From Chitinophagales bacterium (lineage in GTDB: Bacteria; Bacteroidota; Bacteroidia; Chitinophagales; LD1): a stretch of 64,000 bases of DNA. A program made the translations under genes and the position numbers. Where the stretch lies: the NCBI GenBank assembly GCA_016787045.1, contig JAEUVA010000046.1, positions 363,355 through 427,354 of the forward strand, written 5' to 3'. Shown here piece after piece: positions 8,423 through 17,439 of this stretch. Under the pieces are notes generated by a model, which ran no database searches, was not told the DNA's origin, and worked only from the letters and a program-made list of their open reading frames with translations. Every line of letters begins with the position of its first letter. Position 1 is the first letter of the stretch.

Positions 8423-9652
8423 ATGCCGTTTCGTTTCGTTGTTTTACTTGCTTTCATCACTACCGCTCTTTCGGTTAGTTCACAGTATACAGACAGTGCT
8501 TTATTAAAAAAACACATTTACTACCTGGCATCAGACAAACTGAAAGGCCGGGCACCGGGTACACCCGGAGAAAAAGCTGCTGCAAAATACATAGCAGAAC
8601 ACTACAAAAACTATGGGCTTCTACCCAAAGGTACAGATGGCTACTATCAGCCATTTACTTACAATATGCGCAACAACCCGCACGATACTGCATCAACAGG
8701 CAAAATGCACAGCGGCAGAAATATCATAGGATATTTAGATAACAAAGCCCAAAAAACGATTGTAATTGGCGCTCATTTTGACCATTTAGGTAACGATGGA
8801 CGTGGCTCATCGTTAGAAAAAAATCCAAAAGGAAAAATCCACAACGGTGCTGACGATAATGCCTCCGGTACAGCCGGTGTGCTGGAACTTGCCCGCTACT
8901 TTAGCAGCAACAACTCTACAGAGCCGGTAAATTTTTTGTTTATCTGTTTTTCTGCTGAAGAAGCCGGACTAATTGGTTCCAAATACTTTACCAACCATCC
9001 AACCGTAGAGTTAGCACAAATACACAGTATGCTAAATATGGATATGATTGGGCGATTGGTGGACTCTACGCAAAAACTGTTGATATACGGTGTAGGTACG
9101 GGTGATCTATTTGTTGAGAAATTAAACGCAATTAACCGCAACCGTTTTGTGTTAGTGTTTGATTCTTCGGGCATAGGCCCCAGCGATCAAACTAGTTTTT
9201 ACTTGAAACAAATACCTGTTCTGCACTTCTTCACCGGCCAGCATACCGACTATCACAAACCGAGTGACGATGCCTCTAAAATCAATTATACCGGAGAAAG
9301 TAAGGTACTAGACTACATGGTAGATTTGATTACTGAGTTTAGCTCCTCACCCATTGTTTTTCATGAAACTGCGAACAAAGAGAGTGGCAAAACCAGTTTT
9401 AAAGTAACACTAGGAGTAATGCCCGATTACTCCTACCAAGGCAAAGGGCTAAAGGTAGATGCCGTAACTAAAGATAAACCCGGAGAAAAAGCCGGTTTAA
9501 AAGCCGGTGATATAGTACTGCAACTTGGAGATACTGAGGTGAAAAATATTTACGATTACATGGGCGCATTAGGTAAATACAGCAAAGGCGATAGTGCTAC
9601 TCTTAAAGTACAGCGCGGTGAAAAGAAGTTGTCGTTTAAGGTAGTGTTTTAG
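8423..9652 (+). CDS. Exported M28-family zinc peptidase with C-terminal PDZ domain
   Basis: 409 residues from the ATG at 8423, which begins a clean signal peptide (MPFRFVVLLAFITTA); the upstream TTG at 8405 overlaps a -7 promoter box and is rejected. The M28 co-catalytic zinc signatures are GAHFDHLG (His118), NGADDNASG (Asp144), FSAEEAGLIGS (Glu179/180), MLNMDMIGR and TDYHKPSDD. Residues from about 320 to the end form a PDZ domain with KAGLKAGDIVLQLGD. It is probably an aminopeptidase acting in the periplasm or outside the cell. The PDZ may bind substrate tails. A terminator follows at 9726. Confidence 0.92.
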   Translation: MPFRFVVLLAFITTALSVSSQYTDSALLKKHIYYLASDKLKGRAPGTPGEKAAAKYIAEHYKNYGLLPKGTDGYYQPFTYNMRNNPHDTASTGKMHSGRNIIGYLDNKAQKTIVIGAHFDHLGNDGRGSSLEKNPKGKIHNGADDNASGTAGVLELARYFSSNNSTEPVNFLFICFSAEEAGLIGSKYFTNHPTVELAQIHSMLNMDMIGRLVDSTQKLLIYGVGTGDLFVEKLNAINRNRFVLVFDSSGIGPSDQTSFYLKQIPVLHFFTGQHTDYHKPSDDASKINYTGESKVLDYMVDLITEFSSSPIVFHETANKESGKTSFKVTLGVMPDYSYQGKGLKVDAVTKDKPGEKAGLKAGDIVLQLGDTEVKNIYDYMGALGKYSKGDSATLKVQRGEKKLSFKVVF

Positions 9653-9725
9653 AAGTATCACCCATATCAAACCCCTCCCAATATTTTTTGAACACCACCC
9701 TCAATCTACACATTGATGTAAACAA

Positions 9726-9750
9726 AAAAGCCAACCTTCGGTTGGCTTTT
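9726..9750. terminator. Bidirectional terminator
   Basis: An 11-bp stem aaaagccaacc / ggttggctttt with a 3-nt loop, with A and T runs on its two sides. It lies between the convergent M28 peptidase and copper-monooxygenase-like genes. Confidence 0.88.
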
Positions 9751-9773
9751 CGTTTTATGAATTAGTAAGAGTA

Positions 9774-11468
9774 CTATTCCGTTACTACAAATTTCTTGGC
9801 ATAAACAGAGCCATTTACACTCAAGTTGAGAAAGTAAATACCTTTAGCTAATCCTGTACCGCTGATGTTTATCTCATGTGTACCTGCAACCTGATTCTCC
9901 TGTGCTAAGGCAGTAATTAGCTTGCCGGAAACATCGGTAATATTTGCAGTGATAACAGCATCATTTTCTAGGGTATAAATTACTTTACCGTTTCCATTCA
10001 TTGGGTTAGGGTAAACACTAAGTTGCAGGTTTTTAGCTTCCGGATTGTTGATTGACACAGTAGCTCTTGGGTCTTGGCTCGTGTAGAAGTAGTAGAAGAG
10101 TTGCATTTCATCATTGGTGGTAAAACCAAAAGTTACAAACTGCTCTTGTATATTCCATGCAGTGCGAGCAACTAAGCCGGATTTTTTTGTACCGTGTTTG
10201 CCAAACTTAACAGGTATAAAATTGTTTTCGTAGCGCGTAGAGGGATGTTCCCAATCATAAAAATTACCGGTTAAACCTGTAGTATAATCAGTAAATCCCT
10301 CGTAGATTTTTTCGGCAATATTGCCGGAAGAATCGCGAACATAAATATCATAATCTGTACCATATTTGTGGGTGTGCGAAGTAAGTGCCCAAATATAGCG
10401 CCATTCGGTTGTGCTCAAGTTGTTGGCAGGGTCATCATAGTCGCGGGTTTGGTTGCCTTGAGTCAAAAAGAGACCTACATTGTTAACCAAATTGGCTTTC
10501 ATCTCAATGGTTTGTACGCTGCGTGGACGGAAGTAAATATTGAAATAAAAATCGCAAGGCAATACAGCAGTTGCATTGTAGTTTTTGACATGATAATTCA
10601 TGTCTAAGTACGATTTCTTATCCCAGAATAATGCTGTACCCTGTGGTAAGTTAAACTCTGCATCATCCTGCCAAGCACTGGTCAAAAACTTATCCCCATC
10701 AAATGATGTGCTACCACCGGCCATGGCCACTTTTTGCATCCCCACAGGGTCGTTGGCGTTTCTGTCAATTGCTGCTGAATCCTGAAATTGAAAAAGCAAA
10801 AAGTGGTGCGACTGTTGGTTCATAAACCCATCTACTTTGTACACCTCAGGTACTACCGGAAAATTGACTTCTTGCTGCATCAGCCACTCTTGCTCAATCT
10901 CTCCGGTGGCAGGTAAAAAAACAGGACCCATACGAAACTGCAAACCTTCGTTAGCCGCAGGTTTGATGGGCTTAGGCAAAAAAGCATTGGTGGGGTTATC
11001 ATAATAATCGCTCACTAATTGCCAGTTTGGCTTAAAGTCGTTGTTCGCATAAGTTTTCTTAGCGCTGAACATTATCCACTGACGGATAAACTCAATTTCT
11101 TTATTGGTCAATTGGTTTCCGTTAATGTCTTTCATCAGATCGCCTTCGTTGGCATCTAAGGCCAAATCGGTATCAAATCCCGATCCTGCAATTTTGCGTA
11201 GCAAAAAACTCATGTACGGATGCCCGGGCTTAATCTGCTTTTCAAACTTCGCCACAGACGCTGAGTTTTGTGGTGTAGTGTTGTAGATAGCCGCATACAC
11301 CGCATTGATATCACCATCAAACTTTAAAGCATCGGCAGAAGCAGCGCTGTGGCAAGTAGTGTTTTGGCATTTGGTGTTTAGGGTGTTGTAAACTCTTTCA
11401 AAAGGAGTTTGCGCGTAGGTAAATGTTGCAATAAGCGTAAGTAGTGCAACGGTGTAAAGTTTTTTCAT
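9774..11468 (-). CDS. T9SS-exported copper type II monooxygenase-like protein with N-terminal heme-like motif
   Basis: 564 residues. A signal peptide ends near residue 20 (TFTYAQ). Residues 30-150 resemble a small c-type cytochrome-like domain with a single CX4CH (Cys34, Cys39, His40) instead of CXXCH. Residues 170-470 carry all ligands expected of peptidylglycine hydroxylating/dopamine beta-monooxygenase copper centres: His221-His222 (SHHFLLF), His293 (NYHVKNY), His365 and His367 (SHTHKYG) and Met455 (DEMQLFYYFY). The last 75 residues, with VYPNPMNG and KGIYFLNLS, are a T9SS type A sorting domain. It is predicted to be a secreted copper enzyme that hydroxylates an unknown substrate. Whether the CX4CH site really binds heme is not shown. 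Confidence 0.75.
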   Translation of the reverse strand: MKKLYTVALLTLIATFTYAQTPFERVYNTLNTKCQNTTCHSAASADALKFDGDINAVYAAIYNTTPQNSASVAKFEKQIKPGHPYMSFLLRKIAGSGFDTDLALDANEGDLMKDINGNQLTNKEIEFIRQWIMFSAKKTYANNDFKPNWQLVSDYYDNPTNAFLPKPIKPAANEGLQFRMGPVFLPATGEIEQEWLMQQEVNFPVVPEVYKVDGFMNQQSHHFLLFQFQDSAAIDRNANDPVGMQKVAMAGGSTSFDGDKFLTSAWQDDAEFNLPQGTALFWDKKSYLDMNYHVKNYNATAVLPCDFYFNIYFRPRSVQTIEMKANLVNNVGLFLTQGNQTRDYDDPANNLSTTEWRYIWALTSHTHKYGTDYDIYVRDSSGNIAEKIYEGFTDYTTGLTGNFYDWEHPSTRYENNFIPVKFGKHGTKKSGLVARTAWNIQEQFVTFGFTTNDEMQLFYYFYTSQDPRATVSINNPEAKNLQLSVYPNPMNGNGKVIYTLENDAVITANITDVSGKLITALAQENQVAGTHEINISGTGLAKGIYFLNLSVNGSVYAKKFVVTE

Positions 11469-11561
11469 TTGTTGGTTGTGATGCGTTTTTGGATTTCCGA
11501 AGATAATGAGTTATCGGTATTTCCAAAACAAAAGTTTTGCCGAAAAGTTGCCGGTATAAAG

Positions 11562-11598
11562 CCCAAAGCCACCGCACCTTACGGGCGGTGGCTTTGGG
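11562..11598 (-). terminator. Hairpin downstream of the gene at 11627
   Basis: A 14-bp perfect stem (11562-11575 with 11585-11598) and 9-nt loop. There is no T-run after it on the minus strand, so termination there may be weak. Confidence 0.55.
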
Positions 11599-11626
11599 GG
11601 GGAAACTTAGCTATTGGCTGTTAGCA

Positions 11627-12517
11627 TCAGTCGCGCGGAAGAATGGTGATTTCTTCCTCCAACCGCCCATCGCGAAACATACGCAGGAAATGCTTTTTGC
11701 CTTGCATTTCATCGCTGCTTAATTGATAGTTGTAGGTGTATTCACCGGGGCGTTGGTTTTCGTTGTTTACGTACACTGTTTTCATTTTATTGCTTTCATC
11801 AAAAAGAGCAATAAGTACTTTGGCGCTACGCGAAACATTGTAGCTCAACGAGCCGGAATAAGTGTAGTAAGTGCTGTAAGTTCTGGCAGGCGCACTACTA
11901 CCCGAACTTAGCGATGCATAGATGCTGCTGTCGGGCATTCCTTTGAGTTTGGCCACACACCTGCGAAGGTCATACATGAGTGCAGTATCTGCACTTGTAA
12001 TGCTATGCAAATCACGGTTATCGCTAATACACCATACCGCATCTTGTGCAGCATTGCCCTGATATTTTTTCTTGTTCAAAAATTCTGCGATACCCAACAA
12101 ATTACCAGTAGAGCGCTTTAGCAGCACAAACTTCATATCCTCTTTTGGGCTGCCATCGCTGGCTTCTATGCACATGGCATACAGCCGATAGTTTTTCTTT
12201 TGCTTAGGAGCAAGATTCACCATCAGGTTTTGAGTAACCATCATATTCTGAACAGAGGTATCGCTAGGCAGCAACTGGTAGCCATACTCTAGTTCTAAAT
12301 TGAGCGCATCGGTACTGTTACTTGCTATTTCCATAGCAATACATGGCCCATAGTGCGATGATACCTCTCCTTTAAAAGAGGTATCTGCTTTGGCTCCCTT
12401 AAATTGTACTGTTACTAAGTTTTTCTTGATGGCATCGTTGAGTTTGTACGATACAGATGCTGCGCTGGCTGCGCTGCAAAGGCACAAGGCCAAGGCAAAG
12501 GTGGTGGTACGTTTCAT
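11627..12517 (-). CDS. Exported protein of unknown function
   Basis: 296 residues with a signal peptide (ALALCLCSAASA) cut near residue 20. The family is not recognised. The middle contains NLELEYGYQLLP, a conserved-looking QDAVWCISDNRDLHSI, and a Ser/Tyr-rich linker (about 205-225). The last 75 residues (SYNVSRSAKVLIALFDE, then PGEYTYNYQL and KKHFLRMFRDG) look like a FlgD/Fn3-like beta sandwich, similar in build to T9SS sorting domains but lacking their usual motifs. Four cysteines after the signal peptide could form disulfides. It is a single gene between two hairpins. No function is assigned. Confidence 0.7.
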   Translation of the reverse strand: MKRTTTFALALCLCSAASAASVSYKLNDAIKKNLVTVQFKGAKADTSFKGEVSSHYGPCIAMEIASNSTDALNLELEYGYQLLPSDTSVQNMMVTQNLMVNLAPKQKKNYRLYAMCIEASDGSPKEDMKFVLLKRSTGNLLGIAEFLNKKKYQGNAAQDAVWCISDNRDLHSITSADTALMYDLRRCVAKLKGMPDSSIYASLSSGSSAPARTYSTYYTYSGSLSYNVSRSAKVLIALFDESNKMKTVYVNNENQRPGEYTYNYQLSSDEMQGKKHFLRMFRDGRLEEEITILPRD

Positions 12518-12620
12518 AGCCGGTGGTTTTATGTACGGTTGATGCAGTAAGCGTTATTACTTCACTACTGCATACAGCTATTTAACCGGCTTTTAACAAA
12601 CTGATTATGTGTAAAACAAA

Positions 12621-12648
12621 ACAGGCAGAGCGAAAACACTCTGCCTGT
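12621..12648 (-). terminator. Terminator of gdhA
   Basis: A 10-bp stem acaggcagag (12621-12630) / ctctgcctgt (12639-12648) with an 8-nt loop. On the minus strand it is followed by a T-rich stretch. Confidence 0.85.
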
Positions 12649-12670
12649 ATCTGGTTAGATAATAAATCTA

Positions 12671-14107
12671 CTATGGAAAAATACCCATGGCATAATAGCT
12701 ATCGCGAATTTTATTGATAGAAACCGCAAAGGCAGCTGTGCGTAAATCGGGAACATTTTTTCTGCGCTTTTTAAACTCGCGAATATCTTGGTAGGCCTCA
12801 ATCATGGTATCTTCTAAACCGCTGTTCACTAAATCAATTTCATCGGCACCATGTATAAGCATGTCTATCTTAGACTTGCTTACGGTTTTGCCGGTGAGGT
12901 CTTCTACCAGTTTAATAAAATTGCGCTGGTGTTTTTCTTCCCAGCGTTTTTGCATGCGTCCAAAACTTACGTGCGAAAGATTCTTCAGCCATTCAAAATA
13001 CGAAACAGTTACTCCACCTGCATTGATGTATATGTCGGGAATTATCATTACTCCTTTTTTGAGTAATATTTTTTCTGCTGCGGGTGTTACCGGACCATTA
13101 GCTGCCTCTGCAATAATTTTTGCTTTAATACGGGCTGCATTTTTATCGGTAATCTGTTTTTCTAGTGCAGCAGGAATCAGAATGTCACAATCCAGTTCTA
13201 ATGCTGATAAACTATCGGCAATTACTTTTCCCTTCGGATAACCTTTAACCGATTTTTTCTCGGTGCGGTAGCGGTGTAAATCCACCGGGTCTATTCCGTT
13301 TTCATCATACACAGCACCATCGCTTTCGGCTACTGCTATTACTTTGGCTCCATACTCGCGTATAATGCGAGCGGTGTGGTAGCCCACATTTCCTAATCCT
13401 TGTATAATGACACGTTTCCCTTCCAAACCTGTAGAAAGGCCAAGCCCTTTCATATCATCGGCATACGAGCAAACTTCGTTCAATGCATATACTACACCGC
13501 GGCCTGTAGCTTCAGTTCTTCCTTTAATACCATTTAGCGATACGGGTTTGCCGGTTACGCAACCGTAGCCATCTATCTCTCCCGGGCGAAGTGTTAAGTA
13601 AGTATCCATAATCCAGGCCATTTCACGCTCACCGGTGCCGTAATCCGGTGCGGGTACATCAATTCCGGGTCCTATAAAATTTTTCTTCACCAATTCGGCT
13701 GTATATCTTCGGGTAACGTTTTCTAATATCTCTGGCGGAGTTTGGCGAGGCGAAATTTTAATACCGCCTTTAGCACCACCAAAGGGTACGTTTACAATGG
13801 CACACTTGTAGGTCATTAACGATGCCAGTGCCATCACTTCATCTTGGTCTACCATAAGTGAATAGCGGATCCCCCCCTTGGTGGGCATGCGGTGGTGCGA
13901 GTGCTGCACGCGATATGCTTCTATTACTTTTACTTGGTTACCGTACTTTACCGGGAAGTGCATTTTATATATGCTGTTGCACACCTTGATTTGGTCTAAG
14001 AGTCCTTGCGGAGTGTCGGTAAACTGCGATGCACGATCAAAATAAAACGAAACACTGTCAGAGAAACTGAGTTTGTTTAAGTCTAACTTTCCATTCTTAT
14101 CAGCCAT
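12671..14107 (-). CDS. Glutamate dehydrogenase (Glu/Leu/Phe/Val dehydrogenase family)
   Basis: 478 residues. The substrate-binding N-terminal domain has KGGIRYS (Lys77), TYKCAIVNVPFGGAKGGI (Lys101 and catalytic Lys113) and PDYGTGEREMAWIMD. The Rossmann domain follows, with RVIIQGLGNVGYHTARI near residue 230, and then AAEANGPVTP-like and NAGGVTVSYFEW motifs. It interconverts glutamate and 2-oxoglutarate with ammonium and NAD(P). The acidic residue at the end of the second Rossmann strand (AVAESDG) hints at NAD use, but cofactor choice is not certain. The gene is monocistronic, with a terminator after it and a small hairpin in its leader (14136-14157). Confidence 0.93.
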   Translation of the reverse strand: MADKNGKLDLNKLSFSDSVSFYFDRASQFTDTPQGLLDQIKVCNSIYKMHFPVKYGNQVKVIEAYRVQHSHHRMPTKGGIRYSLMVDQDEVMALASLMTYKCAIVNVPFGGAKGGIKISPRQTPPEILENVTRRYTAELVKKNFIGPGIDVPAPDYGTGEREMAWIMDTYLTLRPGEIDGYGCVTGKPVSLNGIKGRTEATGRGVVYALNEVCSYADDMKGLGLSTGLEGKRVIIQGLGNVGYHTARIIREYGAKVIAVAESDGAVYDENGIDPVDLHRYRTEKKSVKGYPKGKVIADSLSALELDCDILIPAALEKQITDKNAARIKAKIIAEAANGPVTPAAEKILLKKGVMIIPDIYINAGGVTVSYFEWLKNLSHVSFGRMQKRWEEKHQRNFIKLVEDLTGKTVSKSKIDMLIHGADEIDLVNSGLEDTMIEAYQDIREFKKRRKNVPDLRTAAFAVSINKIRDSYYAMGIFP

Positions 14108-14135
14108 AAATTTGTTTTAATGAATAATGGGTTAT

Positions 14136-14157
14136 CAGCAGTTTTTTTTCACTGCTG
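14136..14157 (-). other. Hairpin in the gdhA leader
   Basis: A 7-bp stem cagcagt / actgctg with an 8-nt T-rich loop (A-rich on the minus strand), 29 nt upstream of the gdhA ATG. It may affect translation or mRNA stability; no T-run follows, so it is not an obvious terminator. Confidence 0.3.
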
Positions 14158-14239
14158 CTACGCAAAGGGATAGGTTTTTTTTCCGAAATACAAAATTGTG
14201 CTGTGGTTATGTTGTGGCGGCAAAAACTATATTGCGGCC

Positions 14240-14779
14240 ATGAACAGTTTTGACCAACGTTTGCAGCAAGCTATCCGCAATGTACCCGATTTCCCTAAAC
14301 CGGGCATTCAGTTTAAAGATATTACACCCCTATTTTTAGATGCTCAGTTATGCGATGAGATTGCTGAACAAATTATCTCCTCTTTTTTACATCAGCATGG
14401 TAAAATTGATGCCGTTTGCGCCATAGAAAGCCGTGGTTTTTTTATCGGTATTTTGATTGCCAACAAACTACGCATACCGCTTTTTCCGGTGCGCAAAGCC
14501 GGTAAGTTGCCAGCCCAAACCAAATCGTACACTTACAACTTAGAGTATGGCACTGCTACTTTAGAAATACATACTGATGTAGTAAAACCTAACTGGAATG
14601 TAATGATACATGATGACCTGCTGGCTACCGGAGGAACGGCAGTGGCTGCTGCTGAACTGGTAAAAGCAGAAGGTGGAAGTGTAGCGGGGTTTTCATTTAT
14701 TGCCGAGTTGGACTTTTTAAAAGGCCGCGAAAAGATATTGCCCTACACCGATAAAATTGTTTCGCTGGTTCGTTATTAA
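14240..14779 (+). CDS. apt: Adenine phosphoribosyltransferase
   Basis: 179 residues, normal Apt length, from ATG 14240 (MNSFDQRLQQAIRNV). It has FPKPGIQFKDITPLF at the N-terminus, AIESRGFFIG for adenine/flexible-loop contacts, and the PRPP-binding loop VMIHDDLLATGGTA. It makes AMP from adenine and PRPP in purine salvage in the cytosol. A longer frame from 14198 is rejected because those extra residues are not Apt-like. A -7-like box TATATTG (14228-14234) lies 5 nt before the ATG, suggesting a very short leader. Downstream apbC-like and ribE genes follow on the same strand. Confidence 0.94.
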   Translation: MNSFDQRLQQAIRNVPDFPKPGIQFKDITPLFLDAQLCDEIAEQIISSFLHQHGKIDAVCAIESRGFFIGILIANKLRIPLFPVRKAGKLPAQTKSYTYNLEYGTATLEIHTDVVKPNWNVMIHDDLLATGGTAVAAAELVKAEGGSVAGFSFIAELDFLKGREKILPYTDKIVSLVRY

Positions 14780-14837
14780 TTTTTTCCATTTCCAAATTTG
14801 AGTGCTTAACTGCACCTTTGCGCCTTAAACTGTGAGC

Positions 14838-15947
14838 ATGAGTTTTACAAAAGAAGATGTTATCAATGCACTGCGGCATGTCAATGACCCAGACCTTAAA
14901 AAAGATTTGGTTACATTGAATATGATCAGCGAGGTGGAGATTGCCGGAAATAATGTTCGGTTCAAAGTTACGCTCACCACACCTGCATGTCCATTAAAAG
15001 AAAAGATAAAGCAAGATTGCATCAATGCCGTTAAAGAACGGGTAACAGGCGTAGAAGATATAGATGTGGTAATGGATGCGCAAGTAACTTCGGTGCGCAA
15101 CGCCAACGTAAATGTACTGCCCAGTGTAAAAAACATCATCTGTGTAGCATCTGGCAAGGGTGGTGTTGGTAAATCTACAGTATCGGCCAACCTTGCAGTT
15201 AAGTTAGCCGCTCAAGGTGCCAAAGTAGGTTTAATAGATGCTGATATACATGGCCCCAGCATACCCACCATGTTTGGCGTAAAAAACCAACGGCCAACCG
15301 TACGTTTAATTAAAGAAAAGCACTATATGGAACCGGTGGAAGCGCATGGTGTTAAGTTACTTTCGTTAGGTTTTTTAGTGAATGATAATCAACCGGTGGT
15401 GTGGCGCGGCCCTATGGTTACCTCTGCCTTGCGCCAGTTTGTAACCGATTGTGTGTGGGGCAAGTTAGATTACTTAGTTATTGACATGCCTCCCGGCACC
15501 GGTGATGTACACCTTACCGTAGCGCAAGTGATGAATGTAACCGGTGCCGTGATAGTAACCACACCGCAAGAAGTAGCATTGGCAGATGCTCGCAAAGCGC
15601 TCAGCATGTTCAGATTAGATAGCGTCAACATTCCTATAATAGGTGTAATTGAAAACATGGCCTATTTTACTCCACAAGAATTGCTCGAAAATAAATACTA
15701 CATTTTTGGTAAAGACGGGGGCAAGCAATTGGCCGATGAATATGAAGTACCTTTTTTGGGTGAAATTCCGATTGTACAATCCATTCGCGAAGGAGGTGAT
15801 GAGGGCAAGCCCGCCTCGCTTTTTAGCGGCAATAAACTGGTTGAAGATGCCTTTGAGCAACTGGCTATTCGCGTAGCACAAGAGGTGGCTATAAAAAATG
15901 CTGTGCTGGCATCGTCAGAAAATTCAATGACCGAAACTGCTGGATAG
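14838..15947 (+). CDS. Mrp/ApbC-family iron-sulfur carrier ATPase with N-terminal MIP18 domain
   Basis: 369 residues from ATG 14838 (GTG 14832 is the alternative). Residues 1-90 are a MIP18/DUF59 domain (VNDPDLKKDLVTLNM, TTPACPLKE). Residues about 98-350 are a deviant Walker-A P-loop ATPase with VASGKGGVGKSTVSANLA, DADIHGPSIPTMFG, and MPPGTGDVHLTVAQ. Mrp proteins carry and deliver Fe-S clusters. The CXXC usually found after ENM.YF is replaced here by PQELLENKYY, so no cysteine pair is seen at that site. The stop is separated by 1 nt from ribE, so the two are translationally linked. Confidence 0.9.
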   Translation: MSFTKEDVINALRHVNDPDLKKDLVTLNMISEVEIAGNNVRFKVTLTTPACPLKEKIKQDCINAVKERVTGVEDIDVVMDAQVTSVRNANVNVLPSVKNIICVASGKGGVGKSTVSANLAVKLAAQGAKVGLIDADIHGPSIPTMFGVKNQRPTVRLIKEKHYMEPVEAHGVKLLSLGFLVNDNQPVVWRGPMVTSALRQFVTDCVWGKLDYLVIDMPPGTGDVHLTVAQVMNVTGAVIVTTPQEVALADARKALSMFRLDSVNIPIIGVIENMAYFTPQELLENKYYIFGKDGGKQLADEYEVPFLGEIPIVQSIREGGDEGKPASLFSGNKLVEDAFEQLAIRVAQEVAIKNAVLASSENSMTETAG

Positions 15948-15948
15948 T

Positions 15949-16539
15949 ATGTTTACAGGCATCATAGAAACCATCGGCACTGTAACTGCGTTGCGGAGCG
16001 AAAGCAATAATTTACACATTACTATTCAATCTACTATTTCGGCTGAGTTAAAAATAGACCAGAGCGTTTCTCATAATGGAGTTTGCTTGACTGTGGTATC
16101 TATAGATGGTGATACCCATACGGTTACAGCTATACAAGAAACGTTATTAAAAACCAATTTTAGAAATCTATCTATTGGTAGTATTGTAAACTTAGAACGT
16201 TGTACTCCCGCTAATGGCAGATTTGATGGGCACATTGTGCAAGGGCATGTGGATCAAACTGCGGAGTGTATCTCCGTAAATGATGTGGGAGGTAGTTGGG
16301 TTTATACGTTTCGCTACCAACCCGGTTTTGCAAGTATGATTGTAGAAAAGGGATCTATCTGCGTAAATGGTATTTCGCTTACTGCCTTTGATGTAAAGCA
16401 AAATTTGTTTTCCGTAGCCATCATTCCCTACACCTTTGAGCATACTAACATTAAAACCGTAGCGCCCACAAGCCAAGTCAACTTAGAGTTTGATATTGTA
16501 GGCAAGTACATTGCCAAACTGATGGAAACAAAAAAGTAA
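15949..16539 (+). CDS. ribE: Riboflavin synthase, alpha subunit
   Basis: 196 residues with two lumazine-binding repeats. The first begins MFTGIIETIGTV and contains the SHNGVCLTVVSI motif. The second contains GHIVQGHVDQTA and SICVNGISLTAFDV. The enzyme dismutates two 6,7-dimethyl-8-ribityllumazine molecules to riboflavin. Length is normal for the trimeric enzyme. It starts 1 nt after the Mrp stop and is the last gene of the run; the next gene is convergent and its stop is only 3 nt away. Confidence 0.95.
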   Translation: MFTGIIETIGTVTALRSESNNLHITIQSTISAELKIDQSVSHNGVCLTVVSIDGDTHTVTAIQETLLKTNFRNLSIGSIVNLERCTPANGRFDGHIVQGHVDQTAECISVNDVGGSWVYTFRYQPGFASMIVEKGSICVNGISLTAFDVKQNLFSVAIIPYTFEHTNIKTVAPTSQVNLEFDIVGKYIAKLMETKK

Positions 16540-16542
16540 ATC

Positions 16543-17337
16543 TTACGATAGTGGCTTCTGCCGGATAAGTGTTTTTACCGGAGCACCAATGGTATAGTTA
16601 AAATCGCCTAACTGATCTACTGCCGGATATAAAAACAGAGTGTCGCTTGAAAACTTAAAATGATATAGAGTATTCAGAAACTCTGAACTTTGTTCCTTAT
16701 CGTAGTAAAGTTGTAAGGCATCAAACTCTATTCCTTCCATAAAATCATACAACAAAGCGTAGTGGTTTTCGGTCCAGGTTGAAAGTATGCTGCCATCTGC
16801 ATTTAGGGTAACACTTTCCTGAGTCTTCAAATCGGTGTACACACCCGCTAACAAAAGCCGGTTCAGTTCTTCATCTACATTGTTGACTTTGCGATAAAGC
16901 TCTCTGGAATTAGAATTGATAAAATAAATTTCCAGCAAGTTGCTGCTGATTAGTCGCATTTCAAACGGTTCGTCTATATACCTGTACGTTACCGGTTTAC
17001 TCAAATCGTTGATAAATCTACCGCTGGCAGAATCAAACTTTAAGTCGGCAGTATAGCCACCTTCGTGTTCGGTAGCTCCGTTAATGGCTGCCGAATCAGA
17101 TAAAAGATTTTGTTTACTCAACCAGAAAACAAAAAAACTAAAGGTTACATCTCTGGCTCCCCACACCGATTTACCATGCTCCACAGCCATTAGATACTCT
17201 TCAGGCATCCAGGTGCCACTCAACGAGTCGGCAGTTAGCATTTTTAGCACTGCCGTATTGACAGCAACCGGTTTGTTAGTGCAAGAATGTAATAGACATG
17301 CACAAGCAATGACTAAGGCGCACAGTATTTTTTTCAC
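16543..17337 (-). CDS. Lipoprotein of unknown function
   Basis: 264 residues starting with GTG at 17337. The N-terminus is a lipoprotein signal peptide with lipobox LLHSC (Cys19), so it is predicted to be anchored in the outer or inner membrane. The mature part includes GTWMPEEYLMAVEHGKS and has repeated beta-strand-like segments such as YKDLKTQESVTLNADGSI-type patterns, resembling lipocalin-like or DUF4488-style small lipoproteins, but no family is confidently recognised. It is convergent with ribE and divergent from psd. Confidence 0.7.
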   Translation of the reverse strand: MKKILCALVIACACLLHSCTNKPVAVNTAVLKMLTADSLSGTWMPEEYLMAVEHGKSVWGARDVTFSFFVFWLSKQNLLSDSAAINGATEHEGGYTADLKFDSASGRFINDLSKPVTYRYIDEPFEMRLISSNLLEIYFINSNSRELYRKVNNVDEELNRLLLAGVYTDLKTQESVTLNADGSILSTWTENHYALLYDFMEGIEFDALQLYYDKEQSSEFLNTLYHFKFSSDTLFLYPAVDQLGDFNYTIGAPVKTLIRQKPLS

Positions 17338-17439
17338 ACAACAAAAATCGGTTTTTAGTTGTTCCTAACATACAGATTTATTCACATTGCCATGTTTAGC
17401 ATATTTTGCTTTACATTCGCCAATTCTTCCTGTAGTAAA

